In this document: positions 46,233-55,959 of the stretch, in pieces
Position numbering within the stretch: the stretch's first letter is position 1
Layout: the number at the start of each line of letters is the position of its first letter
From: Saccharopolyspora gloriosae
GTDB lineage: Bacteria > Actinomycetota > Actinomycetes > Mycobacteriales > Pseudonocardiaceae
Length of the DNA stretch: 64,000 bases
Reading direction: 5' to 3'
NCBI RefSeq assembly: GCF_022828475.1
Contig: NZ_CP059557.1
Span: forward strand, 5,069,470-5,133,469
The notes under the pieces: generated by a model
Database searches by the model: none
What the model saw: only the letters and a program-made list of their open reading frames with translations
Told to the model about the DNA's origin: nothing
Program-made: the position numbers and the translations under genes

Positions 46233-47459
46233 ATGGGTTCCTCAAGTCCGACCGACGACAGCCAGCGGCCCGGCCGGCACGACCGACGGCCGGCACCTTC
46301 CGATGCGCCGGAATCGGAGGAGGCTGCGCGGTTCGAGGGCGTCGCATCTTCCGATCAACCGCGACGGTGGGGCGACGACAGCACGATGATCGAACGCGAG
46401 ACTCCGGTGAAGCGAGGACCGCTCCGGCTCGTGTGGCGCACGATCTACAAGGCCTGGTGGGACAACATCTTCTCGGAGTCGGCGGCGGCCGCCTTCTGGC
46501 AGACGCTGTCGATGCCGCCGCTGCTGCTGGGACTGCTGGGCAGCCTCGGGTTCCTGGGCGACTGGTTCGGCCCGGTGCTCGTCGAAGCGGTGCACGGCAA
46601 GATCCTGGCCGGGGCTCGCACCGTGTTCAGCGCCAACGTCGTGGACCAGATCATCGAACCGACGGTGCAGGACATCCTCACCCGCGGGCGCACCGAGATC
46701 GTGTCGGTGGGCTTCCTGCTGTCGCTGTGGGCGGGCTCTTCGGCGCTCGCCTCGCTGGTGGACTCGATCACGATGGCCTACGACCAGTACACGGTCCGGC
46801 ACAGCGTGTGGCAGCGGATCTTCGCGCTGCTGCTGTACTTGGTCGCACTGCTGCTGGCGGTCGTCGGGCTACCCGTGATCGCACTCGGCCCGGAGTGGTT
46901 GCCGACGGTGTTCCCGCCGTCGATGCAGGACGACGTGGCGTGGCTGATCCAGGTGTTCTACTTCCCGGCCACGGGACTGCTGCTGGTGCTGGCGCTGGCG
47001 ACGCTGTACAAGGTGGCGCTGCCGCGGAAGCTGCCGTGGCACCGGGGCGTCCCCGGGGCGCTGCTGGCGATGATCGTGTTCCTGTGCTCCAGCGTCGGGC
47101 TGCGCCTGTACATCACCTGGGTGACCGGTACCGGTTACACCTACGGCGCGCTGGCCACGCCGATCGCGTTCCTGCTGTTCGCGTTCTTCATCGGGCTGGC
47201 GATCATCATCGGTGCCCAGTTCAACAACGCCCTGCAGGAACTGTGGCCCGCGAAGATGACCCGCAAGGAACGCCGGAAGTGGCGGAGGCTCGAAATGCGG
47301 CGCGCGGAGCAGCGGCTGCGCACCGAGGAGGGCTACCGCGCGTGGCGCGGCGAGGACGAGCGCCCGAGCATCGGCGTCGAACTCCCACAGCCCACGGTGA
47401 CGACCGCGCTGGCCCAGGAGGAACCTCGCGCGCGGCGTTCGGAAGGCGCTGAGGGGTAG
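46233..47459 (+). CDS. YihY/BrkB-family inner membrane protein
   Basis: A protein of about 408 residues. A charged N-terminus of about 65 residues precedes six membrane segments: FWQTLSMPPLLLGLLGSLGF, IVSVGFLLSLWAGSSALASL, IFALLLYLVALLLAVVGLPV, FPATGLLLVLALATLYKVAL, ALLAMIVFLCSSVGLRLYIT, AFLLFAFFIGLAIIIGAQFN. The tail is basic and charged. It corresponds to Rv2707. The former RNase BN label of this family is not supported. ATG 46233 is the most likely start; ATG 46212 and GTG 46203 are in frame. Confidence 0.87.
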   Translation: MGSSSPTDDSQRPGRHDRRPAPSDAPESEEAARFEGVASSDQPRRWGDDSTMIERETPVKRGPLRLVWRTIYKAWWDNIFSESAAAAFWQTLSMPPLLLGLLGSLGFLGDWFGPVLVEAVHGKILAGARTVFSANVVDQIIEPTVQDILTRGRTEIVSVGFLLSLWAGSSALASLVDSITMAYDQYTVRHSVWQRIFALLLYLVALLLAVVGLPVIALGPEWLPTVFPPSMQDDVAWLIQVFYFPATGLLLVLALATLYKVALPRKLPWHRGVPGALLAMIVFLCSSVGLRLYITWVTGTGYTYGALATPIAFLLFAFFIGLAIIIGAQFNNALQELWPAKMTRKERRKWRRLEMRRAEQRLRTEEGYRAWRGEDERPSIGVELPQPTVTTALAQEEPRARRSEGAEG

Positions 47460-47525
47460 CGGCGCACACCGCCGGGTGTCGCCGCCGCTACCTGACTCGC
47501 TGCGCGGACCGTTCTGAAAGAGCCC

Positions 47526-47780
47526 TCAGTCGTCGTCGCCACCACCGGGCGGCAGGCCTTCGAAGACCTTCTTGCAGTCGGGACACACCGGCGAGCCGGG
47601 CTTCGCCGACTTCGTCACGGGGAACACCTCGCCGCACAGGGCCACCACGTACGTGCCCATGACCGCGCTTTCGGCGATCTTGTCCTTCTGCACGTAGTGG
47701 AAGACCTCGGGGCGGTCGTCCTGGGTCTGTTCCGTGGTCTCCGGGCGGACATCGGTTTCCGGAAGCGTCGTCGTGCTCAT
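47526..47780 (-). CDS. DUF3039 family protein
   Basis: An 84-residue protein: MSTTTLPETDVRPETTEQTQ, then FHYVQKDKIAESAVMGTYVV, ALCGEVFPVTKSAKPGSPVC and PDCKKVFEGL. One Cys in the middle plus CPDC near the end suggest a zinc site. ATG 47780 is chosen. It corresponds to Rv2708c. Function is unknown. Confidence 0.87.
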   Translation of the reverse strand: MSTTTLPETDVRPETTEQTQDDRPEVFHYVQKDKIAESAVMGTYVVALCGEVFPVTKSAKPGSPVCPDCKKVFEGLPPGGGDDD

Positions 47781-47864
47781 CGCTCCATGATGCCGCACCG
47801 CGCGCCGTGCACGCCGCTCACCTCGACGACCGAACGGATCCACCCGCGGGTGAAACCACGGCGG

Positions 47865-48185
47865 TCAGGAGTCCTCGATCACCCGGTGATCCCCGGATTC
47901 CAGCTCCTGGCCGGAGTGCCGGTAGCGGTTGACCTGTTCGGTCTTACGCGGCGGACGGTCGTTGGCGATCAGCACCGCCATCCACGGCAGCGGGATGGAG
48001 ATCGCCACGATGATCAACGCCAGCCACCAGATCTGGTAGCAGGCGGCACCGGCGATCAGGCACGGGATGCGCAGCGACATCATGATCGCGTACTTGCGGC
48101 GCCGCTCCGCCTGCTGATCGTCATGGGACGGCTGCGCCTCGGTGATCAGCACCGGGGTGTCGTCGCCGTGTTGCGTACTGCTCAC
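47865..48185 (-). CDS. DUF3099 family membrane protein
   Basis: A 106-residue protein. GGAGGTGG about 5 nt upstream supports GTG 48185. The conserved segment PVLITEAQPSHDDQQAERRR precedes two membrane segments (IMMSLRIPCLIAGAACYQIW and WLALIIVAISIPLPWMAVLI), ending NDRPPRKTEQVNRYRHSGQE. Found beside DUF3039 genes in actinobacteria. Function is unknown. Confidence 0.85.
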   Translation of the reverse strand: MSSTQHGDDTPVLITEAQPSHDDQQAERRRKYAIMMSLRIPCLIAGAACYQIWWLALIIVAISIPLPWMAVLIANDRPPRKTEQVNRYRHSGQELESGDHRVIEDS

Positions 48186-48372
48186 GACACCACCTCCACG
48201 TCGTCCATCGTCCCACTCCCGACTCCCCCTGGACACCCTGGGAGCCGAATGACCGTTACCGCAGTTGAGACGGGATTCAACGCGGTCTTCACACGGCGGC
48301 GACGGACTGGACCATTGTCCCCGGTAGGTTCGAAGAACGGGTGCGGCCATGGTTCCAAGGCGGGGAGACGAC

Positions 48373-49041
48373 ATGTTCTACATGCTGACGAAGCGGGTCG
48401 TCGGCTCGGTGGCGCGAGCGGTGTACCGGCCGAAGGTCATCGGGGCCGAGCAGGTGCCCGCCGACGGGCCGGTGATCTTCGCCGTGAACCACTTGTCGGT
48501 GGCGGACAGCTTCATCGTGCCCCTCGTGGTCCCGCGCCCCGTCGCGTTCCTGGCCAAGGCCGAGTACTTCCAGGGCCGCGGGGTGAAGGGCAGGCTCACC
48601 CGGACCGTGTTCGGTTCGCTCGGCGCGATCCCGGTGCAGCGCGGCCGAGGCCGGGCGGCGAAGGAGGCGCTGGGAGCCGCCGAGCAGGTCCTGGCCGACG
48701 GCGGTGCGTTCGGCATCCATCCCGAAGGCACCCGCTCCCCCGACGGACGGCTCTACCGCGGCCGCACCGGGGTGGCCCGGCTCGCGCTCAGCGGGCAGGC
48801 GAAGGTGGTGCCGGTGGCGTTGAGCGGAACGGATCGGCTGCTGCCCATCGGGGCGAAGGTCCCGCGGCTCACACGGGTCACGGTCCGGTTCGGGGAGGCG
48901 CTGGACTTCGACCGCTACCACGGCATGGACAGCTCACTGCCGGTGCTGCGCTCGATCACCGACGAGATCATGTACGCGATCTCGGAACTGTCCGACCAGG
49001 AATACGTCGACCGCTACCAGTCCCCCTCCGCCGCGGCCTGA
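48373..49041 (+). CDS. plsC: 1-acyl-sn-glycerol-3-phosphate acyltransferase
   Basis: A 222-residue PlsC-type acyltransferase. The catalytic H-x4-D is in AVNHLSVADSFIVPLV. The glycerophosphate-binding motif is FGIHPEGTRSPDGRLYRGRT, and KVVPVALSGTDRLLP follows. GGGGAG at 48362-48367 supports ATG 48373 over ATG 48349. It makes phosphatidic acid at the membrane or acylates a related lipid; several paralogs are usual in actinomycetes, so the exact substrate is open. Confidence 0.88.
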   Translation: MFYMLTKRVVGSVARAVYRPKVIGAEQVPADGPVIFAVNHLSVADSFIVPLVVPRPVAFLAKAEYFQGRGVKGRLTRTVFGSLGAIPVQRGRGRAAKEALGAAEQVLADGGAFGIHPEGTRSPDGRLYRGRTGVARLALSGQAKVVPVALSGTDRLLPIGAKVPRLTRVTVRFGEALDFDRYHGMDSSLPVLRSITDEIMYAISELSDQEYVDRYQSPSAAA

Positions 49042-49044
49042 GCC

Positions 49045-49620
49045 TCACTTCTGCTTCGCGGCGGCCTTCTGCTGCTTCTTCCACGCGCGGACCTCTTCCA
49101 GGGTGTCCTGATCGAGGACGTCGGCGATGGAGCGACGGGCGTCCGGGTCGCCGTAGGCGCCCGCGGCCTCCCGCCAGCCGTCCGGCTGCACCTGCCACTG
49201 CTTGCCCAGCAGCGCCAGGAAGATCCGCGCCTTCTGGTCGCCGTACCCGGGCAGTGCCTTGAGCCGGGCGAGCACCCGCGCGCCGTCGGGCTCGCCCTCG
49301 GTCCAGATCCGCTCCGGATCGCCCTCGTAGGTGTCCACCAGGTACGCGCACAGCGTCTGGACGCGCTTGGCCATCGAGCCGGGGAACCGGTGGATCGCGG
49401 GCGGGGTGGCGAACATGGCGGCGAACTCCTCCGGGTCCATCTCCGCGATCCGCTGAGCGTTGAGCTCGCCGATCCGTTCGACCAGGACTTTCGGCCCGGA
49501 GAACGCCTTCTCCATCGGAATCTGCTGATCGAGGAGCATGCCCAGCAGCAGTGCCAGCGGGTCCTCCGAGAGCAGCGCGTCGGCTTCGGCGTTCTGGGTC
49601 AGGTGCAGCTTGCGGCTCAT
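49045..49620 (-). CDS. HhH-GPD family DNA glycosylase-like protein
   Basis: A 191-residue protein. ALLLGMLLDQQIPMEKAFSG, LKALPGYGDQKARIFLALLG (helix-hairpin-helix) and SIADVLDQDTLEEVRAWKKQ fit the short uncharacterised actinobacterial HhH-GPD family. The catalytic Asp of bifunctional glycosylases is not obvious, so the lesion and mechanism are unknown. It is convergent with plsC (3 nt between ends) and has 71 nt to the methyltransferase on the other side. Confidence 0.85.
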   Translation of the reverse strand: MSRKLHLTQNAEADALLSEDPLALLLGMLLDQQIPMEKAFSGPKVLVERIGELNAQRIAEMDPEEFAAMFATPPAIHRFPGSMAKRVQTLCAYLVDTYEGDPERIWTEGEPDGARVLARLKALPGYGDQKARIFLALLGKQWQVQPDGWREAAGAYGDPDARRSIADVLDQDTLEEVRAWKKQQKAAAKQK

Positions 49621-49691
49621 GCCCGCAGGATCTCACGCAGCGGTCCGCACGTCCCTGTGCAGGCCGTTCGCAGCGGCCGTCAGGGCGGCGT

Positions 49692-51221
49692 GTGAGGATC
49701 GACCTCGTGATTCCGGATCTTTCAGCTGATCGTCTTGACCGTCTCCGCGCCGCGTTCCTGGAGGTCGGCTACGACGCCGACGGCGTGGTGGAAGTGCTCG
49801 GGCCGCAGGCCCACGCCGCATTGGGGCGCGGCGAGCCCGAACCCGCGCTGCGCGCGACCGCGGACGGCGGCCCGCTGGGCACGCTGGTGCGGCTGTTCCT
49901 GCTCGGTGAGGCCGAACCCGCCAAGGACGTCGAAGCCGCGCTGCGTCCGCTGCCGCTCGACGAGGCGGTGGCGGGCGGTGTGCTGGCCACCGACGGAGAC
50001 GCGGTGCGCGCGGGCCTCGACATCCGTCCGCACGGCGCCGGCACGGACTCGTGGTGGGTGGTCTCCGACCTCGACTCCGACCTGCGGCCGGATGGCTGGG
50101 CGACGGGCGTCGACCACGTGCTCGGTGTCGGGCACGCCTCGCTGAGCCTGGTGCGGGCGACCTCCCGCAGGCAGGTCGGCTCGGTGCTCGACGTGGGCAC
50201 CGGCTGCGGCGTGCAGGCGTTGCACGCGAGCACGCACGCGCAGCGGATCACCGCGACCGACGTGTCCGCCCGCGCGCTGGCGCTGGCGGCCGCGACGTTC
50301 CGGCTCAACCGCATCGACGTGGAACTCGCCGAGGGCGAATGGTTCGAGCCGGTGCGCGGCCGCCGATTCGACCAGATCGTGTGCAATCCGCCGTTCGTCG
50401 TCGGCCCGCCGCGAACCGATTACGTGTACCGCGACTCCGGCCTGGACGGGGACGACGCGAGCGCGCTGGTGGTGCGGCAGCTGCCGTCGTTCCTCAACGA
50501 GGGCGGCACCGGACAGCTGCTGGCGTCCTGGCTGCACCGCAAGGGCGAGGACTGGCAGGACCGGGTGTCGCGCTGGCTGCCGCCGGGCGGGGTGGACGCG
50601 TGGTTCGTGCAGCGCGACGTGGCCGATCCGGAGCTGTACGTGGGGACCTGGCTGCGCGACGCAGGCTTCGATCCGCGCTCACCCGCCGGACGCCGCAAGG
50701 CCGCGGAGTGGCTGGACTGGTTCGCGGCCAACGACGTCGACGGTGTCGGGTTCGGGTTCGTCACGTTGCGCCGCACCGACGCCGAGCGAGGCGAAGTCGT
50801 GTGCGAGGACCTCCGGCAGGCGTTCGACGACCCGCTGGGGCCGGAGAGCGATGCCTGGCTGCGCCGGGTGGACTGGCTGCGCGAGCACGGCTCGGCCGAG
50901 GGCCTGCTGGGCTCGCGGCTGGTCACGGCGCCCTCGACGGTGCTGGAGGAGGTCGCGTCCGCAGGCGAGGAAGGCTGGGAGCGGTTCGTGCACCGGCTGC
51001 ACCGCACCGACGGACCCGGCTGGCAGCACGAGATCGACGAACTCGGGGTGCGGCTGCTCGCGGGATGCCAGGGGGCGATGCCGGTTCAGGATCTCGTGGA
51101 ACTGCTCGCGCTCGGTTCCGGCGAGGACGCGGAGGAGCTTTCCCGCGCGGCGGTACCGATGCTTCGGGAACTGGTGCGGCACGGAATGGTGCTCCCTGCG
51201 GAATGGGCGGATGAGCGGTAA
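49692..51221 (+). CDS. class I SAM methyltransferase (PrmC/HemK-like N5-glutamine type)
   Basis: A protein of about 509 residues. An N-terminal accessory domain (residues 1-140), then the SAM site SVLDVGTGCGVQALHASTHA, ATDVSARALALAAATFRLNR, and the NPPF motif in IVCNPPFVVGPP typical of enzymes that methylate an amide or exocyclic amine. A C-terminal domain of about 150 residues follows. The substrate is unknown; release-factor-type proteins or rRNA are possible. The start is GTG 49692 or GTG 49707. The TAA overlaps the dtd ATG by 1 nt. Confidence 0.87.
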   Translation: MRIDLVIPDLSADRLDRLRAAFLEVGYDADGVVEVLGPQAHAALGRGEPEPALRATADGGPLGTLVRLFLLGEAEPAKDVEAALRPLPLDEAVAGGVLATDGDAVRAGLDIRPHGAGTDSWWVVSDLDSDLRPDGWATGVDHVLGVGHASLSLVRATSRRQVGSVLDVGTGCGVQALHASTHAQRITATDVSARALALAAATFRLNRIDVELAEGEWFEPVRGRRFDQIVCNPPFVVGPPRTDYVYRDSGLDGDDASALVVRQLPSFLNEGGTGQLLASWLHRKGEDWQDRVSRWLPPGGVDAWFVQRDVADPELYVGTWLRDAGFDPRSPAGRRKAAEWLDWFAANDVDGVGFGFVTLRRTDAERGEVVCEDLRQAFDDPLGPESDAWLRRVDWLREHGSAEGLLGSRLVTAPSTVLEEVASAGEEGWERFVHRLHRTDGPGWQHEIDELGVRLLAGCQGAMPVQDLVELLALGSGEDAEELSRAAVPMLRELVRHGMVLPAEWADER

Positions 51222-51646
51222 TGCGCGCAGTGGTCAGCCGGGTCACCGAGGCCTCGGTGCGGGTCGGCGGCGAGACGGTCGGCAAGATCGAAGAAGCCGG
51301 GCTGCTGGTGCTATTGGGCGTGACGCATTCCGATGGCTCCGAACAGGCCGAGAGAATGGCGCGCAAACTGCACGAGATACGGGCGTTGCGCGATGAGGAG
51401 TCCTGCGCCACCACGGGAGCCCCGCTGCTCGTGGTGAGCCAGTTCACGCTCTACGGCGCCACTCGCAAGGGGCGGCGCCCCTCCTGGACCGAAGCCGCCC
51501 GTCCTGAACAGGCCGAACCTCTGGTCGCGGAGGTCGTGGAGCGGCTCCGGGACCGGGGCGCTCAGGTGGCCACCGGGAGCTTCGGCGCGATGATGGAAGT
51601 GGCGAGCGTCAATGACGGTCCATTCACGTTGTTGATCGACGTGTGA
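51221..51646 (+). CDS. dtd: D-aminoacyl-tRNA deacylase
   Basis: A 141-residue DTD. The two active-site motifs are intact: LLVVSQFTLYGATRKGRRPS (SQxTL) and VNDGPFTLLIDV (NxGP, here NDGP). The N-terminus MRAVVSRVTEASVRVGGETV is typical. It removes D-amino acids and glycine mischarged on tRNA. It is translationally coupled to the methyltransferase (TAATG). Confidence 0.94.
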   Translation: MRAVVSRVTEASVRVGGETVGKIEEAGLLVLLGVTHSDGSEQAERMARKLHEIRALRDEESCATTGAPLLVVSQFTLYGATRKGRRPSWTEAARPEQAEPLVAEVVERLRDRGAQVATGSFGAMMEVASVNDGPFTLLIDV

Positions 51647-52052
51647 ATGTAACGCTCGTTCTCAGCTGATCCTCAGACTTTGCGGAGCAACGGATGTGAC
51701 CGCCGCGACGTCTCTTGGTCGAGCAGTTCGGGAACGAATTCGGGGTCGTGTTCGTTTTCCAGGTATCAACGCTTCGACAGCCAGGTCTACCGAGCCGCGG
51801 CCACATCCGATGTGACCGGCTCAGCGGCGAGTCGAGCGGAGTCCGGAACGGAACATCATGTTCTGCGTCGGCGCCGCTCACGGCCCACCGCGAACACGAC
51901 TCCGACCCGACACCGCACGACACCAGACAGCACAACCGTCACATCCGGACGGCGTGGCATTCGGCCCGCAACACCGAGCGTACGCGTCCTCCACAGCGCG
52001 AGGCCGCGCCGTGAGTACGCCCCGCAAGCCAGCCCGTCAGGGAGGGAGCTCA
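51647..52052 (+). promoter_or_regulatory. sigB upstream region with repeated GATGTGACCG motif
   Basis: 406 nt without a gene. GGATGTGACCG (51692-51702), CGATGTGACCG (51808-51818, itself part of the palindrome CACATC-C-GATGTG at 51802-51814) and an inverted GGATGTGACG (51937-51946) repeat one motif three times. GAACAT-C-ATGTTC (51851-51863) is a second perfect palindrome. GGAAC elements around 51844-51854 resemble ECF-sigma -35 boxes, but a spaced -10 partner is uncertain. GGGAGGGAG precedes the start. Confidence 0.45.
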
Positions 52053-53024
52053 ATGACCGTCCCGCAGACCAACACCATGACCGCCGCCACCGACGCCGAC
52101 CTCGACAACCAGGGCCCCTCGGCCGACCTCGTCCGGGTCTACCTCAACGGCATCGGGCGCACCGCGCTGCTGACCGCGCAGGAAGAGGTCGACCTCGCCA
52201 AGCGCATCGAGGCCGGTGTCTTCGCGAAGCACATGCTGGAGACGGACGGCAAGATCTCCTCCGAGCGGCGCAGCGACCTGCGGTCGGTGGTGCGCGATGG
52301 CCGGGTGGCCAAGAACCACCTCATGGAGGCCAACCTGAGGCTGGTGGTGAGCCTCGCCAAGCGCTACACGGGACGCGGCATGCCGCTGCTGGACCTGATC
52401 CAGGAGGGCAACCTCGGCCTGATCCGCGCGGTGGAGAAGTTCGACTACACCAAGGGATTCAAGTTCTCCACGTACGCCACCTGGTGGATCCGCCAGGCCA
52501 TCACCCGCGGCATGGCCGACCAGTCCCGCACCATCCGGCTGCCCGTTCACCTGGTCGAACAGGTCAACAAGCTGGCCCGGATCAAGCGCGATCTGCACCA
52601 GAAGCTGGGCCGTGAGGCGACCGACGAGGAGCTGGCGGAGGAGAGCGGACTCACCCCCACGAAGGTGTCCGACCTGCTCGACCACTCCCGCGACCCGGTG
52701 AGCCTGGACATGCCGGTGGGCGCCGAAGAGGACGCCCCGCTGGGCGACTTCATCGAGGACGCCGAGTCGGCCGACGCGGAGAACGCCGTGATCTCCGGCT
52801 TCCTGCAGGACGACCTGCGCCGGGTGCTGGGCACCTTGGAGGAGCGGGAGCAGTCGGTGATCCGGATGCGCTACGGGCTCGACGACGGCCAGCCGCGCAC
52901 CCTGGACCAGATCGGCAAGGCCTTCGGGCTGTCCCGGGAGCGGGTCCGCCAGATCGAGCGGGAGGTCATGTCGAAGCTGCGCCAGGGCGACCGGGCCGAC
53001 CGGCTGCGGGCCTACGCCAGCTGA
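52053..53024 (+). CDS. sigB: principal-like RNA polymerase sigma factor SigB
   Basis: A 323-residue group 2 sigma factor, the same length as mycobacterial SigB. It lacks the long N-terminal region of SigA. Regions 1.2 ([20 protein letters not shown]), 2 ([40 protein letters not shown]), 3 ([19 protein letters not shown]) and 4 ([20 protein letters not shown]) are intact. GGGAGGGAG directly before ATG 52053 decides the start; GTG 52011 is in frame but weaker. It probably serves stress and stationary phase. Confidence 0.95.
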   Translation: MTVPQTNTMTAATDADLDNQGPSADLVRVYLNGIGRTALLTAQEEVDLAKRIEAGVFAKHMLETDGKISSERRSDLRSVVRDGRVAKNHLMEANLRLVVSLAKRYTGRGMPLLDLIQEGNLGLIRAVEKFDYTKGFKFSTYATWWIRQAITRGMADQSRTIRLPVHLVEQVNKLARIKRDLHQKLGREATDEELAEESGLTPTKVSDLLDHSRDPVSLDMPVGAEEDAPLGDFIEDAESADAENAVISGFLQDDLRRVLGTLEEREQSVIRMRYGLDDGQPRTLDQIGKAFGLSRERVRQIEREVMSKLRQGDRADRLRAYAS

Positions 53025-53145
53025 CCGGGGGGTTCGCCCCGCCGCCCTGAACCGCACGTTCGCGTCCGGCTGACGAGGACTCGGCCGGACGCTCCCCAGG
53101 GGAGGTCGGACTCGCCCACGAGGCAGGTCCGGCCTCTCGCCCGTT

Positions 53146-53853
53146 TCAGTCCTGGCGGAACTTGTGCCGCCAGCGGTCGATCTCCTCGTCCGTCACGCCG
53201 TGGGACCTCAGCCAGCCCGCGGCGTCCTGCTCGTGCTCGGCGAAGCTTTCGAGCACGCCCTCGATGGCCTCGACCGGCGTGGAGATCAGTTCGCGCACAT
53301 CCTCCTCGCTGACGCCCGGCGGCAATGCCGGCGCCATCTCCAGCCGCTGCAGCACCCGGAACATGTTGCGGTCGGTCCGCACGTAGTCCGCGATGATCGC
53401 GTCCGACCGCACGCCCGCCGCGCTCAGCAACAGCGCCGAGACGACCCCGGTGCGGTCCTTGCCCGCCGCGCAGTGCACGAGCACCGGCCCGTCCGCCTCC
53501 AACGCGAGCCGGAACACCCGCACCAGCTTGTCCGCCGCGTTCTGCAACGCCAGCTGGTACAGCACCGGCAGCGAATACGTCACCTCCGTGGAGTGGATCC
53601 CGGCGAGCAGTTCGATCTGGTGCACCTCGGCGACCGCCGCCAGCGGATGCGCGGTGCCGTTGAGCTCCGCCGCGTCCCGCAGATCCAGCACCAGCCGCGG
53701 CGGCCAGGTGATCCCGTCCGGTTCCCGATCTCCGGGCCGCGGAGCGTCGCTGCGCAGCACGATCCCCGAGCGCGTAGTCCCCTCACCGGCGGGCATGCCG
53801 CCGAGATCGCGCAGGTTGACCAGCTCCGCGAGGGCCTGGGACGTCGGATCCAT
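53146..53853 (-). CDS. tyrosine/serine protein phosphatase (PtpB-like)
   Basis: A 235-residue protein. The N-terminal NLRDLGGMPAGEG and DLRDAAELN segments and the signature loop VLVHCAAGKDRTGVVSALLL (Cys nucleophile, Arg) match the Tyr/Ser phosphatase family including mycobacterial PtpB. Residues after the loop (IIADYVRTDRNMFRVLQRLE) form the lid-like helices. ATG 53853 is preferred. It may dephosphorylate proteins or phosphoinositides. Divergent from the fumarase gene. Confidence 0.88.
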   Translation of the reverse strand: MDPTSQALAELVNLRDLGGMPAGEGTTRSGIVLRSDAPRPGDREPDGITWPPRLVLDLRDAAELNGTAHPLAAVAEVHQIELLAGIHSTEVTYSLPVLYQLALQNAADKLVRVFRLALEADGPVLVHCAAGKDRTGVVSALLLSAAGVRSDAIIADYVRTDRNMFRVLQRLEMAPALPPGVSEEDVRELISTPVEAIEGVLESFAEHEQDAAGWLRSHGVTDEEIDRWRHKFRQD

Positions 53854-53993
53854 CGTGGACAAGGGCGTCTCCCATCGGGTCGGCTTCGACCGACAGCGTC
53901 GCAGGTGCGCACGGTCACCAACAGACCTGATCCCCCACATCGCCCGGTGCGTTAACGTCACGACATTCCCCGAACGCGCAAAGGAGCGGCGTC

Positions 53994-55646
53994 GTGACCA
54001 CCACGTTCGACTACACCGAGGTGCTTCCGCTCGGTCCGGACGACACCGACTACCGGTTGCTCACCACCGACGGAATCCGGACCGTGGAGGCGGCCGGGCG
54101 ACGTTTCCTCGAAGTGGAACCGAGCGTCCTGACCGGGCTGGCCAGTGCGGCCGTCAAGGACATCCAGCACCTGCTGCGGTCCTCGCACCTGGCGCAGCTG
54201 CGCGCCATCGTCGACGACCCGGAGGCCAGTTCCAACGACCGGTTCGTGGCCACCGACCTGCTGCGCAACGCCTGCGTGTCGGCGGGCGGAGTGCTGCCGA
54301 TGTGCCAGGACACCGGCACGGCCATCGTCATCGGGAAGCGGACCGAGACGGTGCTCACCGGCGGCGAGGACGAGCAACGGCTGGCCAGGGGCGTGTTCGA
54401 CGCCTACCAGGACCTCAACCTGCGCTACTCGCAGATGGCTCCGCTCAACTTCTGGGAGGAGCGCAACACCGGCAGCAACCTGCCCGGGCAGATCGAGCTG
54501 TACTCCAAGGCCGGGACCGACCCGTGCTACGAGTTCCTGTTCATGGCCAAGGGCGGCGGCAGCGCGAACAAGACGTTCCTGTACCAGGAGACGAAGGCGC
54601 TGCTGAACCCCACGCGGCTCGCCAAGTTCCTGGAGGAGAAGCTGCGCTCGCTGGGCACGGCGGCCTGCCCGCCGTACCACTTGGCGATCGTCGTCGGCGG
54701 CACCTCGGCCGAGCACAACCTCAAGGTCGCCAAGCTCGCCTCCGCCCGCTACCTCGACGAACTCCCGCGAGAAGGTTCGGCGTCCGGGCACGCGCTGCGG
54801 GACGTGGAGCTGGAGGCGCAGGTGCTGGAGATGACCCGCCAGTTCGGCATCGGCGCGCAGTTCGGCGGCAAGTACTTCTGCCACGACGTGCGGGTGATCC
54901 GGCTGCCCCGGCACGGGGCTTCGCTGCCGGTGGGCGTGGCGGTGTCCTGCTCCGCCGACCGCCAGGCCAAGGCGAAGATCACTCCGGAGGGCGTGTTCCT
55001 GGAGCAGCTCGAACGCGACCCCGCGAAGTACCTGCCGGAGGTCGGCGACGAGCAGCTGTCCGACGACGTGGTGCGCATCGACCTGAACCGGCCGATGGCC
55101 GAGATCCGGGAGGAGCTCACGAAGCTGCCGGTGAAGACGCGGGTGTCGCTGACCGGTCCGCTGGTGGTGGCCCGTGACATCGCGCACGCGAAGATCGCGG
55201 AGCGCCTCGACGCGGGTGAGCCGATGCCGCAGTACCTGAAGGACCACCCGGTGTACTACGCGGGACCGGCCAAGACGCCGGAGGGCTACGCGTCCGGTTC
55301 GTTCGGTCCGACCACGGCCGGGCGGATGGATTCCTACGTGGAGCAGTTCCAGGCGGCAGGCGGCTCGCTGGTGATGCTGGCCAAGGGGAACCGCTCGTCG
55401 AAGGTCGCCGCGTCCTGCCAGGACAACGGCGGGTTCTACCTCGGGTCCATCGGCGGCCCCGCGGCGCGGCTGGCGCAGGACTGCATCCGCAAGGTCGAGG
55501 TCCTGGAGTACCCGGAGCTGGGCATGGAAGCGGTGTGGCGCATCGAGGTCGAGGACTTCCCCGCGTTCGTCGTGGTCGACGACAAGGGCAACGATTTCTT
55601 CGCGGACTCCACGAAGCCCACCTTGCAGATCTCCTTCGCCCGCTGA
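53994..55646 (+). CDS. fum: class I (Fe-S) fumarate hydratase
   Basis: A 550-residue single-chain class I fumarase, with the alpha-like part first and the beta-like part after about residue 370. Cluster ligands are expected at [27 protein letters not shown] and [13 protein letters not shown]. The C-terminal part has [35 protein letters not shown] and [20 protein letters not shown]. It interconverts fumarate and malate in the TCA cycle; the cluster makes it oxygen-sensitive. AAAGGAG precedes GTG 53994. Confidence 0.94.
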   Translation: MTTTFDYTEVLPLGPDDTDYRLLTTDGIRTVEAAGRRFLEVEPSVLTGLASAAVKDIQHLLRSSHLAQLRAIVDDPEASSNDRFVATDLLRNACVSAGGVLPMCQDTGTAIVIGKRTETVLTGGEDEQRLARGVFDAYQDLNLRYSQMAPLNFWEERNTGSNLPGQIELYSKAGTDPCYEFLFMAKGGGSANKTFLYQETKALLNPTRLAKFLEEKLRSLGTAACPPYHLAIVVGGTSAEHNLKVAKLASARYLDELPREGSASGHALRDVELEAQVLEMTRQFGIGAQFGGKYFCHDVRVIRLPRHGASLPVGVAVSCSADRQAKAKITPEGVFLEQLERDPAKYLPEVGDEQLSDDVVRIDLNRPMAEIREELTKLPVKTRVSLTGPLVVARDIAHAKIAERLDAGEPMPQYLKDHPVYYAGPAKTPEGYASGSFGPTTAGRMDSYVEQFQAAGGSLVMLAKGNRSSKVAASCQDNGGFYLGSIGGPAARLAQDCIRKVEVLEYPELGMEAVWRIEVEDFPAFVVVDDKGNDFFADSTKPTLQISFAR

Positions 55647-55675
55647 GCACCTTCGGAGCCCTTCGCGAATGGCCA

Positions 55676-55761
55676 GCGGGTCACTCGGCGGCTTCCTCCC
55701 TGCGGGGGCGGTTTCTCACCACGAAATCGCTGTCGCCGCGAGGAAGCCGCTGAGAACCCGC
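55676..55761. repeat. structured hairpin element, copy 1
   Basis: Outer arms GCGGGT/ACCCGC (55676-55681, 55756-55761) and GCGGCTTCCTC/GAGGAAGCCGC (55688-55698, 55740-55750) enclose an inner hairpin CGGTTTC/GAAATCG (55709-55715, 55723-55729, one G-T pair). Single-stranded segments CTGCGGG and CTGTC and the 3' flank TGAGAACCCGCCGG are shared with the element at 62938-63035, while the arms differ in sequence. It lies 30 nt after the fumarase stop. Confidence 0.55.
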
Positions 55762-55837
55762 CGGAGGCCCAGCTGCTCAAGCTGTCCGGCTTCGTCTTTG
55801 ACAAGGCGCAGACCACGATCACAGGGGCTAACGCACG

Positions 55838-55873
55838 ACGGCCGGTGGTGCCCGATCGGGCACCACCGGCCGT
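55838..55873. terminator. 36-nt perfect palindrome downstream of the fumarase gene
   Basis: A perfect inverted repeat with no spacer, centred on CCCGATCGGG. It lies between convergent genes and is the likely terminator of one or both. Confidence 0.75.
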
Positions 55874-55895
55874 TGCACACCACAAGCGCGGGAAC

Positions 55896-55937
55896 GCACT
55901 TCTCCCGTAGGAGCCCCACCTCCTACGGGAGAAGTGC
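55896..55937. terminator. hairpin downstream of the lipoprotein gene
   Basis: GCACTTCTCCCGTAGGA (55896-55912) pairs perfectly over 17 bp with 55921-55937, loop GCCCCACC. It is 22 nt past the stop of the minus-strand lipoprotein gene and forms a pair with the palindrome at 55838-55873. Confidence 0.85.
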
Positions 55938-55959
55938 CAGCGACGCTCAGGTCACCGCG

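Noticed and set aside
46233-47459. Calling the YihY protein RNase BN
   Set aside because: It is a six-segment membrane protein with no nuclease motif; that old label belongs to a different protein.
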